Assembly (NCBI GenBank): GCA_045655245.1
Contig: JAZOOX010000009.1
Coordinates: 1 to 34,689 of the forward strand
DNA: 34,689 bases
Direction: 5' to 3'
From: RGIG8785 sp045655245
GTDB taxonomy: Bacteria; Bacillota; Clostridia; RGIG8785
The notes under the pieces are model-generated. The model was not told where the DNA came from. It was given only the letters and a program-made list of their open reading frames with translations, and made no database searches. Below, piece by piece: positions 32,486-34,689 of this stretch. Positions within the stretch are counted from its first letter, which is position 1; every line of letters begins with the position of its first letter. The position numbers were made by a program, and so were the translations under genes.

Positions 32486-34689
32486 TTATTCTCTGGCAAA
32501 AACCCAAAGTGTATTATTTACAGAATTTTCTTCTTCACATAACTTATAGACACTTAATACTACAGTATCTCCGTTAGTCTTTTTGTATGTAATTCTCGGT
32601 ATCTTGCCTTCCAAAAGTTGTCTTTTCAGTGCCTCAAAATTCAAAAAGCTCATAGCCGCTCTGTGGAATTCGGGAGCAACGGATTCGTCGATGTATTTGG
32701 TTAAAAGACCTGAAAAATGTTCTTCATTTTCATTATAACCAAGATAAGCAGGCATTAAGATACGATGTGCTTTATCGGTATCCAAGTCTACACGATATAT
32801 TCCGTTATATTTTTCATTCAGAATAGAAATCATCGCATCAATTTCAAGGATACCTGTCTTTGTGTGAACGTATCCTTTGTCATTTGTGCTCACAGCGTTC
32901 TTCTTTTCTTTATCCTGATAATACTGCGCTTTTGCCTCATACATTCTGACCTCGGCTTCTCGCACCATTTCCTCGGTGTCCGTGTTCTGCGTTCTGTATG
33001 ACATACCAATTGCAACATGGTAATCCATCGGCTCAAGCTGTTTAGTCAGCATATCAATGCCCCTTTTTATATCATCCTGAGAGGAGTTCTTGGCAAATAC
33101 CAAAAATTCATCTCCGCCCATTCTGTATATCTTATGGCCGTAGAATACTTCCTTTAAGGTATTGGCAATATACAAAAGCATTTCATCGCCCGCGGCATGA
33201 CCGTATTTGTTATTGCGCAGGTGCAATTCATTGACATCAATATAAACACAGGAAAACTCCTGCGGTTTTTCTTCGTCAAATATCAAAAGGTCTTTTTTAT
33301 AGGTAACACGGTTTGAAACTCCTGTAAGCGAGTCGGTTGTTGCCGCAATCTCCGTTTTGTTTAAATGCTTTTTGTTGTAAATAGCGATGGAAAAGCAAAC
33401 CGCAATATCTTCTAAAAGAAGTCTGGTTGTTCTGCCATTTTGGGGATTTACAACACCAAGAATGCCGATATGATTGTTTTTGTCAATAACTGTTGCAAAG
33501 GAAACCTCTGTTATTTTATGCCTTTTTAAGAAATCATAAAAATCGTGGTTTGTTTTTACAAGATGGTTGTTTGGAGTAATGCACATAAGGCTTACGGTTG
33601 CGTTGTTTACCTTGTGAAGTTCTGCAGCATATCGAAGAATTTCTGATATAAAGTATTTTCTGTCATCGCCCGAAAGAATTTCTTTCAGGCTGGCAGATAG
33701 GGCAAAATTGTAGTCTTCTCCGTCTGTGTCAAAAAACACTGCGGAACGTGATTTCGCAAAGGTGACAAGCTCTTTTAAAGCTTCGGAAATGTTATTTTGC
33801 TGCTGATTGATTTCCAAAAGCAGTTTCCTGATTTTTGATGCACACGCTGTCGCAGAGCTTCTTTGTTTTTCGCTGCGCATCAAAATCATAATATACAAAG
33901 CCATGATGAGTAATATCGTGATAAATGAAACCAGGAGGAGTCTTGATATGATATGGGTTTTTGCAAACACCTGAGACTCGTACCTCGCGAGTGTTATTTT
34001 CCAGTCAATTCCTTCAAGGGTAGAATAATGCACATAAAGCTGCTCGCCTGTAAGTATCGATTTGAAAGCTGTGTAGCCATCATCGCTCTGCATCATCTGT
34101 TCGTAGGAATAGCCCTCGGTATATTCACGGTCCTTAAAGATGGAGATATTTCCAAGCTTCTCCTGAATGGTATCTATAACAAGGTTTCCTGTTTCTGTGT
34201 CATGAACGAAGAGCTGAGCATCAAGCTCTTTTGCCATATTGTTATACTTTTCACCTATAGTGTCAAGATGAATAACGCCATATAAAATACCGACGACATT
34301 TCCATCCACTTTAACAGGAACGGCGCTTCTAATAATTTCCTTTCCTTCTCTCGTAAGATCGGGAATTCTTCCGCTTATATATTCGCCGCGTGCCGCCTCT
34401 TCTTCAAAAGAGATCTTTCCGTCTAAATTAACAGAACCGACTTTGGTAACAAAAGTATTATCCGGATTCAGTATACCAATATTGGAAAACAGACCGATCG
34501 GCTTGAAAGATTCGAACATAATATCAAAGCTTTCACCGTCAGAATAGAGCTTGGCAGCAAAATTAGCCATCGTAAGCAGATTTTCCCTATCAGATTTGAT
34601 CTGCAAAGTCAAGTCATCCTTGATTTGTTTGGTTTGAATATGTAGCATTTCATACGCCTCTTCCTTTGCATAGATGTAAAAAGAGGAAA
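32486..34689 (-). CDS. Membrane-bound diguanylate cyclase with Cache-like sensor, GAF, GGDEF and PAS (5' end missing)
   Basis: The frame stays open to the right edge (…SSFYIYAKEEAYEMLH), so the true start and the first TM helix lie outside the window; an ATG at 34648 is internal. Visible: an extracellular dCache-like sensor (about 220 residues; VKVDGNVVGILYGVIHLD), TM (LLLVSFITILLIMALYIMIL), a GAF-like domain, and the GGDEF domain with DSLTGVSNR and an intact GGDEF at 33104-33118. A C-terminal PAS-like domain follows. Substrate is GTP, product c-di-GMP. The allosteric I-site RxxD is absent (F and H at the expected positions). It is located immediately before the riboswitch promoter. Confidence 0.93.
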   Translation of the reverse strand, partial: SSFYIYAKEEAYEMLHIQTKQIKDDLTLQIKSDRENLLTMANFAAKLYSDGESFDIMFESFKPIGLFSNIGILNPDNTFVTKVGSVNLDGKISFEEEAARGEYISGRIPDLTREGKEIIRSAVPVKVDGNVVGILYGVIHLDTIGEKYNNMAKELDAQLFVHDTETGNLVIDTIQEKLGNISIFKDREYTEGYSYEQMMQSDDGYTAFKSILTGEQLYVHYSTLEGIDWKITLARYESQVFAKTHIISRLLLVSFITILLIMALYIMILMRSEKQRSSATACASKIRKLLLEINQQQNNISEALKELVTFAKSRSAVFFDTDGEDYNFALSASLKEILSGDDRKYFISEILRYAAELHKVNNATVSLMCITPNNHLVKTNHDFYDFLKRHKITEVSFATVIDKNNHIGILGVVNPQNGRTTRLLLEDIAVCFSIAIYNKKHLNKTEIAATTDSLTGVSNRVTYKKDLLIFDEEKPQEFSCVYIDVNELHLRNNKYGHAAGDEMLLYIANTLKEVFYGHKIYRMGGDEFLVFAKNSSQDDIKRGIDMLTKQLEPMDYHVAIGMSYRTQNTDTEEMVREAEVRMYEAKAQYYQDKEKKNAVSTNDKGYVHTKTGILEIDAMISILNEKYNGIYRVDLDTDKAHRILMPAYLGYNENEEHFSGLLTKYIDESVAPEFHRAAMSFLNFEALKRQLLEGKIPRITYKKTNGDTVVLSVYKLCEEENSVNNTLWVFARE

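Noticed and set aside
34648..34648. ATG as the start of the cyclase gene
   Set aside because: The frame stays open upstream to the window edge with sensible sequence, and no TM helix precedes the sensor domain in the shorter version, so the real start is outside.
1..34689. tRNA, rRNA, insertion sequences, integrase or attachment sites
   Set aside because: I looked along both strands and saw no cloverleaf, rRNA segment, transposase or integrase frame, nor paired long direct repeats.

Overview
The window looks like chromosomal DNA from a Gram-positive member of the Clostridia. The evidence is the Firmicutes gene order yybS-gdpP-rplI-dnaB at the left end, the recJ-relA-metallohydrolase-hemZ order after it, strong AGGAGG ribosome binding sites, sigma-A type promoters, an S-layer-homology protein and a lipoprotein. 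The genus cannot be fixed from sequence alone. Bases 1 to about 22,500 are GC-richer. From about 22,500 to the right edge the DNA is clearly AT-richer and all genes lie on the minus strand.

Left part. 1-4445 (minus) holds replicative helicase DnaB (cut by the window edge), ribosomal protein L9, the c-di-AMP phosphodiesterase GdpP and the membrane protein YybS. A small conserved unknown gene follows with its own promoter and terminator. Divergently, a plus-strand run encodes RecJ, a RelA/SpoT (p)ppGpp enzyme, a metallo-beta-lactamase-fold hydrolase, a short HemZ-like radical SAM protein, a zinc-ribbon protein and a dNMP-kinase-like P-loop protein. Next come an SLH-domain wall protein with five internal repeats, an ECF sigma factor with a one-TM partner, a lipoprotein with an exact nonapeptide repeat, and an MBOAT/AlgX-like pair for polymer O-acetylation.

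Middle part. 17802-21200 (minus) is a three-gene operon: lipid/diacylglycerol kinase, PLP aminotransferase, and SAH/MTA deaminase-type amidohydrolase. 21293-22449 (minus) is a two-gene operon for a MadL/MadM malonate carrier with no malonate decarboxylase in view.

Right part, the most interesting. 22815-34689 (minus) is a cyclic-di-GMP-linked surface polymer locus. A membrane-bound GAF-GGDEF-PAS diguanylate cyclase (cut by the right edge) is followed by a strong promoter and a c-di-GMP-I (GEMM-I) riboswitch whose terminator arm overlaps the aptamer. The riboswitch leads a seven-gene operon: VTC-type polyphosphate polymerase domain protein, DUF4956 membrane protein, CotH-like kinase, membrane-anchored clan-A-like glycoside hydrolase, HEAT-like membrane protein, processive GT2 glycosyltransferase, and a sensor-EAL phosphodiesterase. 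The layout suggests a loop in which the cyclase makes c-di-GMP, the riboswitch switches the polymer operon, and the last gene removes the signal. I infer an ON switch from the overlap of the terminator arm with P1. The combination of GT2, hydrolase, CotH, VTC and DUF4956 under a c-di-GMP riboswitch is the best candidate here for an undescribed system: a secreted polysaccharide that may be phosphate- or polyphosphate-modified.
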